From contig JAHEZV010000004.1 of the NCBI GenBank assembly GCA_023250885.1, positions 1-40,102 on the forward strand: DNA of 40,102 bases, written 5' to 3'. The notes beneath the pieces were generated by a model, which had not been told where the DNA came from, made no database searches, and saw nothing but the letters and a program-made list of their open reading frames with translations. The stretch's first letter is position 1. Each line of letters starts with the position of its first letter. Origin of the DNA: Nitrososphaera sp. GTDB taxonomy: Archaea > Thermoproteota > Nitrososphaeria > Nitrososphaerales > Nitrososphaeraceae. This document shows, one piece after another, positions 27,172-36,176 of the stretch. A program made the translations under genes and the position numbers.

Positions 27172-28311
27172 ATGGCCGACTCTTGGGTAGACTGCTCTGC
27201 ATGCGGCAACCGGTACGGGTTGTTCCTGTCTGCCTGCCCCATGTGCGGCGCCCAGAACAATTTTGTCGCGGCGCAGCCGCTGGCAGCAAAGAAAAGCAAT
27301 CCCGGCAAGATAGCAATCGGCGTCGTGGTTGCGATAATCGCCGCTGCGCTATTTCTTATGGCCCCCACGCTCGTAGGGATCATTATCCATCGGGAGGGCA
27401 ACCCCGCGATCATCATTCTGCAGCCGCAGAGCCAGGAGCCCAAGACCGTACCGCGCGAAGAGTTGGTACAGCACGCGCTCGACGTGATAAACAAGAACAG
27501 GGCCGACTTTGGCCTGCAGCCGGTGGAGCTGAGCAGCAACCAGGCCGCGCAGGCGCACGCAGAGGACGTTTTCAAGACAAAGACGATATCCCACTGGATG
27601 ACAGACGGGGAAAAGCCCTACATGACTTATACCCGGTATGGTGGCGAAGGCAGCGTCCAGCAGAACGTTGCCATTGCAGGATTTAGCGCAGATCAGTACG
27701 AGGAGTGCCGCACCAACATCCTCCTTGACTGCGAAAAGATAGAGCCGCTATCCACCATCGAGGAGCTGGAGTACGAAATGATGTACAAGGACGCGGAATG
27801 CTGCAACGACGGCCACAGGGACAACATACTCGAACCGCGCCACACGCACGTGAGCATCGGCATTGTCTATGACAAGTACTACCTTGCATTCGTGGAGAAT
27901 TTTGAGAACAACCATGGCCTCAATGTGGACGTCAATAACGGCCAGGTCAGGATCTCCGGCCAGCTGTTGGAAGGGGAGCTTGAGCAAGTAAGCATCTACT
28001 ACGACGTCATGCCCACCCCGGCGGTTTACGAGCAGAACAAGCACCTTTTGTCGTACTCTACTGGCGAACTTGTAGCGACGGTGGTCAAGCCGCTTCCCCC
28101 GGGCTACTACTACGAAAGGCCACAGGGCTACACTTTGATCGAGGCCAACAGCTGGGAGCAGGGCGACTCTGTCAATGTCATGTTCAACCTTGCGTCCGCG
28201 GTAAAAGAGGACGGCGTCTACACGCTGTTTGTGGTGGTCAAGGATGGAGGACAAATGTTTGACGCAACTTCGCATTCTATCTTTGTGGATTCGCAAGAAA
28301 CGGCCCAATGA
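27172..28311 (+). CDS. Membrane-anchored CAP/SCP-like domain protein with N-terminal zinc ribbon
   Basis: CSACGNRYGLFLSACPMCG, TM helix IAIGVVVAIIAAALFLMAPTLVGI, CAP-type HALDVINKNRADFGLQPVELSSNQAAQAHAEDVFKTKTISHW...GHRDNILEPRHTHVSIGI. Confidence 0.85.
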   Translation: MADSWVDCSACGNRYGLFLSACPMCGAQNNFVAAQPLAAKKSNPGKIAIGVVVAIIAAALFLMAPTLVGIIIHREGNPAIIILQPQSQEPKTVPREELVQHALDVINKNRADFGLQPVELSSNQAAQAHAEDVFKTKTISHWMTDGEKPYMTYTRYGGEGSVQQNVAIAGFSADQYEECRTNILLDCEKIEPLSTIEELEYEMMYKDAECCNDGHRDNILEPRHTHVSIGIVYDKYYLAFVENFENNHGLNVDVNNGQVRISGQLLEGELEQVSIYYDVMPTPAVYEQNKHLLSYSTGELVATVVKPLPPGYYYERPQGYTLIEANSWEQGDSVNVMFNLASAVKEDGVYTLFVVVKDGGQMFDATSHSIFVDSQETAQ

Positions 28312-28509
28312 TGTCAGCGTTAATAATTATGGTGCAATATGACTCAATTTGAGCGCAAAAAATAGTGCAATTATTCACCTCGGGCAGGACAATTCGACGT
28401 GGACAAATTACATTTACAAGGTGGCGGTTGCACCTGTGCTATTCTTTATATCATTTCCATGAGCAGCGTTTTTTTGGGCCCCATACTATTTGACACAAAG
28501 GCGAAATAA

Positions 28510-28938
28510 ATGAGCGCAGTCAGCGAAATAATGTCGCCAGAAAAGATGGTAGTAACAACCATCAATCGCAACCTGTCGGCCTTGGATATAACCAAGTTGA
28601 TGATAAAGAACAAGGTCGGATCTGTCGTTCTGGTAGACGGCGACGGCAGGCCTGCCGAGATAGTCGCTGAAAGGGATCTTCTCAAGAAAGTCTCTGCTTC
28701 AAACAAGCCTGCAAAAAAAATCATGTCGTCGCCGGTGATTACGATACCGGCATATGACTCTATTGAAACCGCTGCGGCAGTCATGGCAAAGAGCAAGGTC
28801 AACCGGCTTGTCGTAATAGAGCAGGATGGGTCTCTGGCAGGAGTTCTGTCAGCCACCGACATTGCAAGAAAGCCGGCAATTATACTTGCAGACGACCATA
28901 GCCGCTACGGCCACTTGAAAGCTATCCTGGATCTTTGA
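28510..28938 (+). CDS. CBS domain pair protein
   Basis: Two CBS repeats: MSPEKMVVTTINRNLSALDITKLMIKNKVGSVVLVDGDGRPAEIVAERDLL and MSSPVITIPAYDSIETAAAVMAKSKVNRLVVIEQDGSLAGVLSATDIAR. Confidence 0.93.
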   Translation: MSAVSEIMSPEKMVVTTINRNLSALDITKLMIKNKVGSVVLVDGDGRPAEIVAERDLLKKVSASNKPAKKIMSSPVITIPAYDSIETAAAVMAKSKVNRLVVIEQDGSLAGVLSATDIARKPAIILADDHSRYGHLKAILDL

Positions 28939-28983
28939 CAGCTTTCAGATCTATTATATTCCAGCAAGTACAATAAACCCCCA

Positions 28984-29484
28984 ATGAGCGAAACTTCAAG
29001 CGGTGGTTCAGAGCCGCAGCCTACTGAAATAGTTCTTGCCGGCTGGGGCGAGAGGTTTCTTGCGTGGCTGATCGACTTTATCATAGTGAACACGGTTCTG
29101 TGGACGATATTTGCAGCAGCTTCTATCCCCTTCTGGTTTGACGGAGCCTCCGAAAAGTGGTTCAGCAGGCCAGATGGTCCTGTTAACTGGGCGGTCACTA
29201 GCCTTGTGTTCTTTGCATACTGGATATACTTCGAGACCACCACCGGCCAGTCGCTTGGCAAAATAGCCCTCCATATCAAGACGACCGATCTGGCAGGAAA
29301 CAAGGCCGACGTTCGCGGCGCGGCCATACAGAGCTTTGGCAAGGCGTTCCTGCTGCCAATTGACGTTATCTTCGGCTGGATATTCACAAACGACAAGAGG
29401 CAGAGGATATTCAGCAGGGCTGGCAACACGATTGTGGTCAAGATGAAAAGTAGCGAGCGGAACTACCATTACACAAAAGGCTAG
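28984..29484 (+). CDS. RDD family membrane protein
   Basis: GWGERFLAWLIDFIIVNTVLWTIF...WIYFETTTGQSLGKIALHIKTTDLAG...KAFLLPIDVIFGWIF..DKRQRIFSRAGNTIVVK. Confidence 0.9.
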   Translation: MSETSSGGSEPQPTEIVLAGWGERFLAWLIDFIIVNTVLWTIFAAASIPFWFDGASEKWFSRPDGPVNWAVTSLVFFAYWIYFETTTGQSLGKIALHIKTTDLAGNKADVRGAAIQSFGKAFLLPIDVIFGWIFTNDKRQRIFSRAGNTIVVKMKSSERNYHYTKG

Positions 29485-29589
29485 TTGGACAGCACGGATA
29501 GGTAGGCATTATCATGCGACGCCACCGAAAGCCAAATTATGCCGCGATGCGTGCATATTGCTCGCCTACACCGTTGATCCCATGCTGAA

Positions 29590-29605
29590 ACTCGCAAATG
29601 CGAGT
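29590..29605. repeat. Perfect inverted repeat ACTCGCA-AA-TGCGAGT
   Basis: 7-bp arms with 2-nt centre, intergenic. Confidence 0.6.
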
Positions 29606-29676
29606 GACTATTATAGGGTGATTGATCTATTTAACTCAGCTGACAGTATTTTCTATCAAAAATGTTAACTCATTTA

Positions 29677-29696
29677 TACTATAGAGGCCTATAGTA
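29677..29696. repeat. Perfect inverted repeat TACTATAG-AGGC-CTATAGTA
   Basis: 8-bp arms with 4-nt centre, 13 nt upstream of ORF 29709. Confidence 0.6.
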
Positions 29697-29708
29697 GAAC
29701 ATTCTCGT

Positions 29709-30041
29709 ATGATAAGATCTACTGAGAATCAGAGAGAAAAGGGAGCGAGGCCCTTCTGCCAGGCGACTAGCTGCTTTCACCATGCCAATGCCTACATTGC
29801 TCTCGAGAAAGAGGAAGCAGGCTATTACAAGGTGATCAGGGACAGCAACTATGGGAAGGTGGAAAAGGGCTTTAATACCGAGTTCGACGGGTTGGAGATA
29901 ATCCTGTATTTATGTAGCAGGCACGACGGCGAATTCAAGTACCTCATCAGGTGGGAGCGAGTTGAGGATCTCGAAGCGATGCGATCTCCGCACTCCAGAA
30001 ATTCCATAGGATCCAGCTCCCGCCAGCTATCAAATGCGTAG
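29709..30041 (+). CDS. Hypothetical protein; N-terminal two-thirds looks coding, 3' end overlaps the opposing nuclease ORF
   Basis: ORF track; CFHHANAYIALEKEEAGYYKVIRDSNYGKVEKGFNTEFDGLEIILYLCSRHDGEFKYLIRW. Confidence 0.35.
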   Translation: MIRSTENQREKGARPFCQATSCFHHANAYIALEKEEAGYYKVIRDSNYGKVEKGFNTEFDGLEIILYLCSRHDGEFKYLIRWERVEDLEAMRSPHSRNSIGSSSRQLSNA

Positions 30042-30427
30042 AACAGAATAGAGTAGTTGCCAGTTGAAAAGCCGTCGGGAAAAGGCTGGAGCGTCGATAC
30101 CATTGGCAGCCCGTTTTTGCTTTCTGCGAGCTCTTTCAGCCTCTTGACTTCGTAGCCCCGGAGCCGCGGGATGCCTGCGCTTGCCTTTACCTGAATGAAC
30201 CATTTTGAGCAGTCGTAGGTGGCGACAATATCTGCGGGCCCACTGCTTGCAGGTGACAGCGCGATGTCCCAGCCCATCGATTTCAGATAGAGTGCGACCA
30301 CATTCTCTGCTTCCCTGCCAAACTTGCTCCAGGAATACAAGCAGGTAGCCGGCGCAGCAATCCCGTATAGCTGTTTTTGGCAGGAATTGTTCACCTCCGG
30401 CTCAACAAGATACATATGTGACAGCAA
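29849..30427 (-). CDS. PD-(D/E)XK-like nuclease (Hjc/restriction endonuclease-like fold)
   Basis: KFGREAENVVALYLKSMGWDIALSPASSGPADIVATYDCSKWFIQVKASAGIPRL resembles E...D...(E/Q)xK active-site spacing; exact start and end uncertain. Confidence 0.6.
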   Translation of the reverse strand: MLSHMYLVEPEVNNSCQKQLYGIAAPATCLYSWSKFGREAENVVALYLKSMGWDIALSPASSGPADIVATYDCSKWFIQVKASAGIPRLRGYEVKRLKELAESKNGLPMVSTLQPFPDGFSTGNYSILFYAFDSWRELDPMEFLECGDRIASRSSTRSHLMRYLNSPSCLLHKYRIISNPSNSVLKPFSTFP

Positions 30428-30450
30428 AGGCGTACGAGCCTGTCGCTCAT

Positions 30451-32259
30451 ATGACTGCCTATGCAGCTATGAAGGTAGGACGGTGGGACCTTGCAGACCT
30501 TGTCAAGGATCCTTCCGGTAACGAATTCAACTGTTTTTTGCGCTCAATTGAAGATCAGCTGGAGCAGTTTGAGAGGAGTCGACAGTGCCTTCGGCCCGAT
30601 ATTTCGCCGGCGGAATTTGAAGGGCTCATACACATGCTTGAAGGTATCTCTGAAAAAATCTCTATAGCAAGCGGCTACGCGCACCTTGGTTACTATGCCG
30701 ACACGTCGTCAAATGAAGCGTCGGCACTCGTGATCAAGATGGAAAAGCTGGCGTCAGACATCGGCAACAGGACGCTGTTCTTCGACCTCTGGTTCAAAAA
30801 GCAGCTCGATGACGAAAACGCAGGCAGGCTGATAAATGCAGTCCCGCAGGTCTACAGGGAATTCCTCCGGCACAAGCGACTGGTCGCAAAATATTCGCTG
30901 AGCGAGCCGGAGGAAAAGATAATCAACACTCTTGAAGTGACGGGCACCCGGGCTCTTGTCAAGATCTACGACAAGATGACGAGCGCCTTTGAATTCGCCA
31001 TGAAGCTCAGGCGCGGCAGGAAAGTTGTCGAGAAAAAGTTTGACAACAAGGAAAAGCTGGTGTCGCTTGTCAGGAGCCCTGACGGGAGTACAAGGGAAGC
31101 GGCCTACAAGTCACTGCTGGATGTTTACAAGAAGAATAGCGGCGTGCTGGGCGAGATCTACCAGAACGTAGCCATCCAGTGGCGCGACGAGGCAATCTCG
31201 ATGCGCGGCTACAAGTCCCCGATTTCTGTGCGAAACATTGCCAACAACCTTGACGACGTGACAGTTGAGGCGTTGCTTGGGGCATGCCGGAAAAACTCTG
31301 CAATATTCCAGGATTATTTCAGGGAAAAAGCCAGAATGCTTGGCATGAAAAAGCTGCGCAGGTACGACCTCTACGCTCCCATCTCGAGCAGGGCGTCTGA
31401 CAGCAAAAAGTTCAGCTATGGGAAGGCCGTCCAGAGCGTGCTTGACACCTTTGCCGATTTTGACCCACAGTTCCGCAGGCTCGCAGAGCGCGTCTTTTCT
31501 GAGCATCATGTCGACTCGGAGATCAGGAAGGCAAAGCGTGGAGGGGCTTTCTCCTACACTGTGACGCCCAAGATGACACCCTACGTGCTCTTGAATTTCG
31601 ACGGACTTACAAGGGACGTGTCGACGCTTGCCCACGAGTTTGGCCATGCGATCCACAGCATGCTGGCGTCCGACATGCCAATAATGGTGTCGCACGCACC
31701 GCTGCCGCTGGCAGAGACCGCGTCGGTGTTTGCAGAGATGCTGCTCAACGAAAAGATGGCCGAAAAAATGTCCAGCAAAGAGCGCAGGATCCTGCTTGCC
31801 GAGCATATTGACGACATGTATGCGACGATAATGCGGCAGGCGTATTTCACGCTCTTTGAGGTTGACGCGCACAGGGCGATAGGCGAGAGCAACGCTACCA
31901 TCGATGCAGTGGCAAGAATATACTTGGACAACCTAAACGAGCAGTTTGGCTCTTCAATTGCAATAACGCCCGATTTCCAATGGGAGTGGGTATACATACC
32001 GCACTTTTACCACACGCCGTTTTACACCTACGCGTACTCGTTTGGCAACCTGCTTGTCCTGTCGCTCTACCGGCAGTACAAACTTGAAGGCAGGTCGTTT
32101 GTCCCGAGATACTTCAGGATACTTTCTGCAGGGGGCTCGAGGAAGCCTGAGGAGCTCCTGATGGAAGCCGGTGTCGACATTTCAGCGGAAGAGTTCTGGC
32201 AGCAGGGATTTGACTACGTGCATGAAATGATACAGCAGCTGAAATCACTTGCCCCATGA
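30451..32259 (+). CDS. pepF: M3 family oligoendopeptidase F-like metallopeptidase
   Basis: HEFGHAIHSMLA zinc-binding motif, WDLADLVKDPS N-terminus; ORF begins at 30418 (GTG). Confidence 0.93.
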   Translation: MTAYAAMKVGRWDLADLVKDPSGNEFNCFLRSIEDQLEQFERSRQCLRPDISPAEFEGLIHMLEGISEKISIASGYAHLGYYADTSSNEASALVIKMEKLASDIGNRTLFFDLWFKKQLDDENAGRLINAVPQVYREFLRHKRLVAKYSLSEPEEKIINTLEVTGTRALVKIYDKMTSAFEFAMKLRRGRKVVEKKFDNKEKLVSLVRSPDGSTREAAYKSLLDVYKKNSGVLGEIYQNVAIQWRDEAISMRGYKSPISVRNIANNLDDVTVEALLGACRKNSAIFQDYFREKARMLGMKKLRRYDLYAPISSRASDSKKFSYGKAVQSVLDTFADFDPQFRRLAERVFSEHHVDSEIRKAKRGGAFSYTVTPKMTPYVLLNFDGLTRDVSTLAHEFGHAIHSMLASDMPIMVSHAPLPLAETASVFAEMLLNEKMAEKMSSKERRILLAEHIDDMYATIMRQAYFTLFEVDAHRAIGESNATIDAVARIYLDNLNEQFGSSIAITPDFQWEWVYIPHFYHTPFYTYAYSFGNLLVLSLYRQYKLEGRSFVPRYFRILSAGGSRKPEELLMEAGVDISAEEFWQQGFDYVHEMIQQLKSLAP

Positions 32260-33142
32260 CAATGCTGTCCTTACAGCGTGTATAGCCGGCTCGATGTCTG
32301 CCGGCGTGCTCCTCCCGTCCTCCGGCCTGCTGGTCGAGCCCTACATCCTTGTATGGCTTGGCGCGCTGTTATTCCTGAATCTGATAAGGCTTAACACTTC
32401 GGACCTTCTGGCGACACTCACGAGGCCGCGGCAGCTGGCGGTGCTTTCCGCTGTGAAGCTGGTCGCGTTGCCACTTGGCATGTACGCCCTTGCATATTTC
32501 ATCTACGAGCCGTTTGCGCTTCCGGTCCTTCTCCTCTCAGGCATCTCGACCGGCCTCGGCGCGCCGTTTGTGGTGAACCTCATTGGCGGCCGACTCCCAC
32601 TCATCGTGGGAATGATAATAGCCACTTCGCTTGCCGTGCCCTTTGTGCTCCCGTCGATCGTCTACGCGCTGTTAGGATCGCAGTTTGACATACCGGTGCT
32701 CGACATGGTGTTCCTTCTATCTGCCGCCCTCTTTACTCCGCTTGCCGCCGGCTGGTTCACCAAAAAGTATTTCCCGGCAGTTTCAAGATTTGCAGACGAA
32801 AAGTCATTTCCGCTGTCACTTCTTTTCATCGTCCTGATAAACTTTGGCATGTTTGCCAAATTCTCCAGCTATTTTTACGAAGAGCAGGCGTTCCTGCTCC
32901 AGACCATAGCCACCGCATTCATTTGTTACGCGGCGTACAGCCTTGTGGGTTATGTGAGCGCACCCGGCGGCCGCCACGAAAGGAACGCCGGCCTAATAGC
33001 AATGAGCTACGTCAACAACGTGCTTGTGACCGTGTTTGCGTTCCAGTTCTTTGGCTCGCAGGTTGCGGCGCTTGCCGCGCTCTACAACATCCCCTACTAT
33101 GTGGGCATCGTGGTGATCAAGAAATTCACGACGAGACAATAG
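32249..33142 (+). CDS. Polytopic membrane protein, bile acid:sodium symporter (BASS/SBF)-like
   Basis: About nine hydrophobic segments; LSGISTGLGAPFVVNLIGG...LINFGMFAKFSSYF...SYVNNVLVTVFAFQFFG. Confidence 0.65.
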   Translation: MPHDNAVLTACIAGSMSAGVLLPSSGLLVEPYILVWLGALLFLNLIRLNTSDLLATLTRPRQLAVLSAVKLVALPLGMYALAYFIYEPFALPVLLLSGISTGLGAPFVVNLIGGRLPLIVGMIIATSLAVPFVLPSIVYALLGSQFDIPVLDMVFLLSAALFTPLAAGWFTKKYFPAVSRFADEKSFPLSLLFIVLINFGMFAKFSSYFYEEQAFLLQTIATAFICYAAYSLVGYVSAPGGRHERNAGLIAMSYVNNVLVTVFAFQFFGSQVAALAALYNIPYYVGIVVIKKFTTRQ

Positions 33143-33174
33143 GTATATCTTTTCGACACTCGACATGATCCGGT

Positions 33175-33367
33175 ATGCCAGCAATTCAGATAACAGTGAG
33201 CCAAGGAAGAACTGCGGAACAAAGGAGGAAGCTTGTAAAGGTGCTTACAAAAGAGACTGCAAGGATTCTCAATGCAAGAGAAAAGAAGAGAAGGGAGCAT
33301 CCGCACATACGAGGTGTCAAAGGAGAACTTGGGCAACGCCGGCGTGCTCGACCTTGACATGAAATAG
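33175..33367 (+). pseudogene. 4-oxalocrotonate tautomerase-like protein with a +1 frameshift
   Basis: MPAIQITVSQGRTAEQRRKLVKVLTKETARILNARE (frame 1), then SIRTYEVSKENLGNAGVLDLDMK* (next frame); span 193 nt (3n+1). Confidence 0.7.
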
Positions 33368-34225
33368 TCAGTCTTGCGCCGCGTCCAGAATCGCCTTTGC
33401 CTGCTTGTAGTGCACGGCGTCTATCATCCGGCCCTCAAGCCTTACTGCGCCTCTGCCGCTTCCCTTCTCCATCGCCCCGCCAAGCGCCTGCACCACCTGT
33501 TTCGCCCACTCGATTTCGTTCTTGTTTGGCAGGAAGACCCGGTGCACCGGCTCTATCTGGCTTGGATGGATTATGCTCTTGCCCGAGTACCCGAGACGCC
33601 TCGCAGCGGTAGCGTCCCTGACAAGGCCTTCAACATCGTCAATTTTCTGCCATATCGCATCTATAGCGCGCACGCCCGCCGCCCTTGCGTCGACCGGCAC
33701 TTTTGTCCGGGCGTACGCGTAGCCAGCCTGGTCGTTTTCGTCGTAGTCAAGCCGCATGTCGTACAGGAAATCGAACACGCCAAAGACAAGCGCGTTTATC
33801 CGGTCGTCGGTGCCCGCGATCTGGTAGGCGTTCACCACACCTCTTGCGGTTTCGATCGAAGGCATCAGCGCTATTTTCCCTGTCTTTCTTGACTTTTCAA
33901 GCGCGGCAACCTGCTTTTTTATCTTGACAATTTCCTGTGCATCGTTGACCTTTGGGACCACTATGCCGTCGACGCCTTTGTGTACAGCCGCCTTGAGGTC
34001 TGCCTGCACTAGCCCCGATTCGGGCGAGTTTATCCTTACGTACACCGGCTTGCCGTATTCCTGCCTGCGCGAAATTGCATAGGTTATTGTCTTTCTTGCC
34101 ACACTCTTTTCGTTGGCCGGCACCGAGTCTTCTAGGTCAAAGCAAATGATGTCAGCCGCAAGCGTCTTGGCCTTATCCACAAAGCGTGTGCTGTTGCCTG
34201 GAACAAAGATCAGGCTTCGGAACAT
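33368..34225 (-). CDS. HpcH/HpaI aldolase / citrate lyase beta-like (CitE) protein
   Basis: RSLIFVPGNSTRFVDKAKTLAADIICFDLEDSVPANEK...VYVRINSPESG...GIVVPKVND...SIETARGVVNAYQI...GYSGKSIIHPSQIEPVHRVF. Confidence 0.92.
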   Translation of the reverse strand: MFRSLIFVPGNSTRFVDKAKTLAADIICFDLEDSVPANEKSVARKTITYAISRRQEYGKPVYVRINSPESGLVQADLKAAVHKGVDGIVVPKVNDAQEIVKIKKQVAALEKSRKTGKIALMPSIETARGVVNAYQIAGTDDRINALVFGVFDFLYDMRLDYDENDQAGYAYARTKVPVDARAAGVRAIDAIWQKIDDVEGLVRDATAARRLGYSGKSIIHPSQIEPVHRVFLPNKNEIEWAKQVVQALGGAMEKGSGRGAVRLEGRMIDAVHYKQAKAILDAAQD

Positions 34226-34250
34226 GGAAGAGAGAAGAAAGGGAGGGTTT

Positions 34251-35309
34251 TTAGAGCTTTTGCGGAGTGGTCAGTATCTTGCCGAACTGCTGGGCCTCTG
34301 CCATCATGGTGTGGCCCCTGACCATATCGGAGAACGGTAGGACTGTGTCAATGACGGGCTTTATCTTGCCCTTGCTGACCCAGTACATCACGTCTTCAAG
34401 CTCTGCCTTGGTACCCTGGGTGGAGCCAAGCAGGTTTGTACCCTTGAAGAATAGGAACCTCAGGTCTATGGTAGAGTCGTAGCCCGTGGTTGCACCCGTT
34501 GCAACGAGCGTGCCTCCCGTCTTGAGCAGGCCGACTTCTTGCGGGAACGTCGCCTTGCCGATGTGTTCAAAGACAACGTCGACTCCGGACTGGCCCAGCT
34601 TCTTGTTTATTTCGCGCACCTTCTTATACCAGTCGGCTTCCCTGTGGTTGACCGCATAGTCGGCTCCAAGCTCGATGCACTTGTCCATCTTGTCCTTGTT
34701 GCCTGCCGTTGCAATAACCGTGCAGTTGTAAAGTTTGGCAATCTGTATGCCGACCATTCCCACGCCGGAACCGCCGCCCATGATAAGTACGAGCTGGCCC
34801 GGCTTTATCTTAGCCCGGCCGACGAGCATGTGCCACGACGTCATTCCCACCATCGACACCGCCGCCGCGTCGTTGAACGAAACATTGTCTGCGATTTTCA
34901 CGATGTTGACTTCAGGCAGGTGCGTGTACTGCGAAAATCCGCCCCAGAGCGGCCCCGTCTGAAACCCCCAGATGGTCCTCTCAGCGCAGTCGTATTCCCT
35001 GCCCGATGTGCAGGCTTCGCACACCCTGCAGCTCATGTTTGAATGCGAGGCTACCCTGTCGCCCACCTTCAGCTTCCGAACGTCAGAGCCCACTTCGACT
35101 ACGATGCCGGCAACGTCGCTTCCGGAAATGTGCGGGAGCGGCGTTTTGATCGGCTCGCCCCAGATGGCCCAGAGATCATTATAGTTATACGCTGAAGCTT
35201 CAACCTTTATCAAAACTTCGTTAGGCTTTATCTTTGGAACGTCGATATCTTCAATCTTGATGACCTGCGTCGGGTCCTTGTTGTAGTCCCGGAATACCGC
35301 TGCCTTCAT
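34251..35309 (-). CDS. Zinc-type medium-chain dehydrogenase/reductase
   Basis: HISGSDVAGIVVEVGSDVRKLKVGDRVASHSNMSCRVCEACTSGREYDCAE; GGGSGVGMVGIQIAKLYNCTVIATAG. Confidence 0.93.
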   Translation of the reverse strand: MKAAVFRDYNKDPTQVIKIEDIDVPKIKPNEVLIKVEASAYNYNDLWAIWGEPIKTPLPHISGSDVAGIVVEVGSDVRKLKVGDRVASHSNMSCRVCEACTSGREYDCAERTIWGFQTGPLWGGFSQYTHLPEVNIVKIADNVSFNDAAAVSMVGMTSWHMLVGRAKIKPGQLVLIMGGGSGVGMVGIQIAKLYNCTVIATAGNKDKMDKCIELGADYAVNHREADWYKKVREINKKLGQSGVDVVFEHIGKATFPQEVGLLKTGGTLVATGATTGYDSTIDLRFLFFKGTNLLGSTQGTKAELEDVMYWVSKGKIKPVIDTVLPFSDMVRGHTMMAEAQQFGKILTTPQKL

Positions 35310-35398
35310 ACGTGGAAAAGCACGTATCAGACCTTAAATAGTTAACTATCTCGCAGAGTTTATTCTTTGGCGCCGATCGTTATGGTTGTCTGCAAACG

Positions 35399-35686
35399 TT
35401 AGCGCCTTTCAATCTTGAAATCTTTTTTTGGCTGCTGGATGCGGAGCAAAAGCTGCTTCAGTTCCTCGTCAGTGAGCGGGCGGTTTATCCTGCCAGAAGA
35501 TGCCGCGTTGATGAGATAGTTTTCAACAGCCGCCGCAAGCTCGGGCTTGACAAGCCTGATGTTCATCAGCCGCTGGCGCGCCTGGGGATCGAGGACAACC
35601 AGCAAAACTCGCTGGCGCGTTGCAGCCTCGGCTTCGCGCTTTCTCGCTTCTTCGTCATTTGGCTGCTGTGGCTGTGGAAATGACAT
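35399..35686 (-). CDS. PDCD5-like DNA-binding protein
   Basis: LVVLDPQARQRLMNIRLVKPELAAAVENYLINAASSGRINRPLTDEELKQLLLRI. Confidence 0.93.
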   Translation of the reverse strand: MSFPQPQQPNDEEARKREAEAATRQRVLLVVLDPQARQRLMNIRLVKPELAAAVENYLINAASSGRINRPLTDEELKQLLLRIQQPKKDFKIERR

Positions 35687-35692
35687 AGCTCA

Positions 35693-36148
35693 TTACGCGT
35701 AGCGCTGTAGCTGGGGTGTGGCTTTTATCAGCTCTTTGTGGATCTCGGTCGCAAGCCTGTCCATCTTTTTCATGCCTTCGCTTGAAACGAGCCTGCCCTT
35801 GCCCTGAACCTTGACGATGTATCCTGACGCCTCCAGCTGCTGCAGCGCCTCGCGGATGATTGCGCCGCCTGCATCCCTGTGGTGTGCAAGGTTGTATCCA
35901 ACCTTCTTCCTGCCGCCGTAAGCAACTTTAAGGTCTGCAACTCCAAGAGGACCGTGAAGATAAATCTTTCTCAAGAGTGAAGCGCACCGGGCGTACCACC
36001 AGTCTTTGCTCTGGGGAATTCGGGTGGCGTGTGAGCCTGTCTTGACAAACGCGGACCAAGCCGGGGGCACTATCTTTTTGTCATTCTTCAACTGCTCAGC
36101 CAGCTTGGCGATCAGCTCGTCAGCCGGAACGTCGTAAACCTTTGCCAT
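35693..36148 (-). CDS. rps19e: 30S ribosomal protein eS19
   Basis: VPADELIAKLAEQLK...PPAWSAFVKTGSHATRIPQSKDWWYARCASLLRKIYLHGPLGVADLKVAYGGRK. Confidence 0.96.
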   Translation of the reverse strand: MAKVYDVPADELIAKLAEQLKNDKKIVPPAWSAFVKTGSHATRIPQSKDWWYARCASLLRKIYLHGPLGVADLKVAYGGRKKVGYNLAHHRDAGGAIIREALQQLEASGYIVKVQGKGRLVSSEGMKKMDRLATEIHKELIKATPQLQRYA

Positions 36149-36176
36149 ATGGTATCTCGGAAATTTGCTTGAACCC

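Noticed and set aside
31111-31872. 253-aa minus-strand ORF
   Set aside because: Antisense to pepF including its HEFGH region; shadow ORF.
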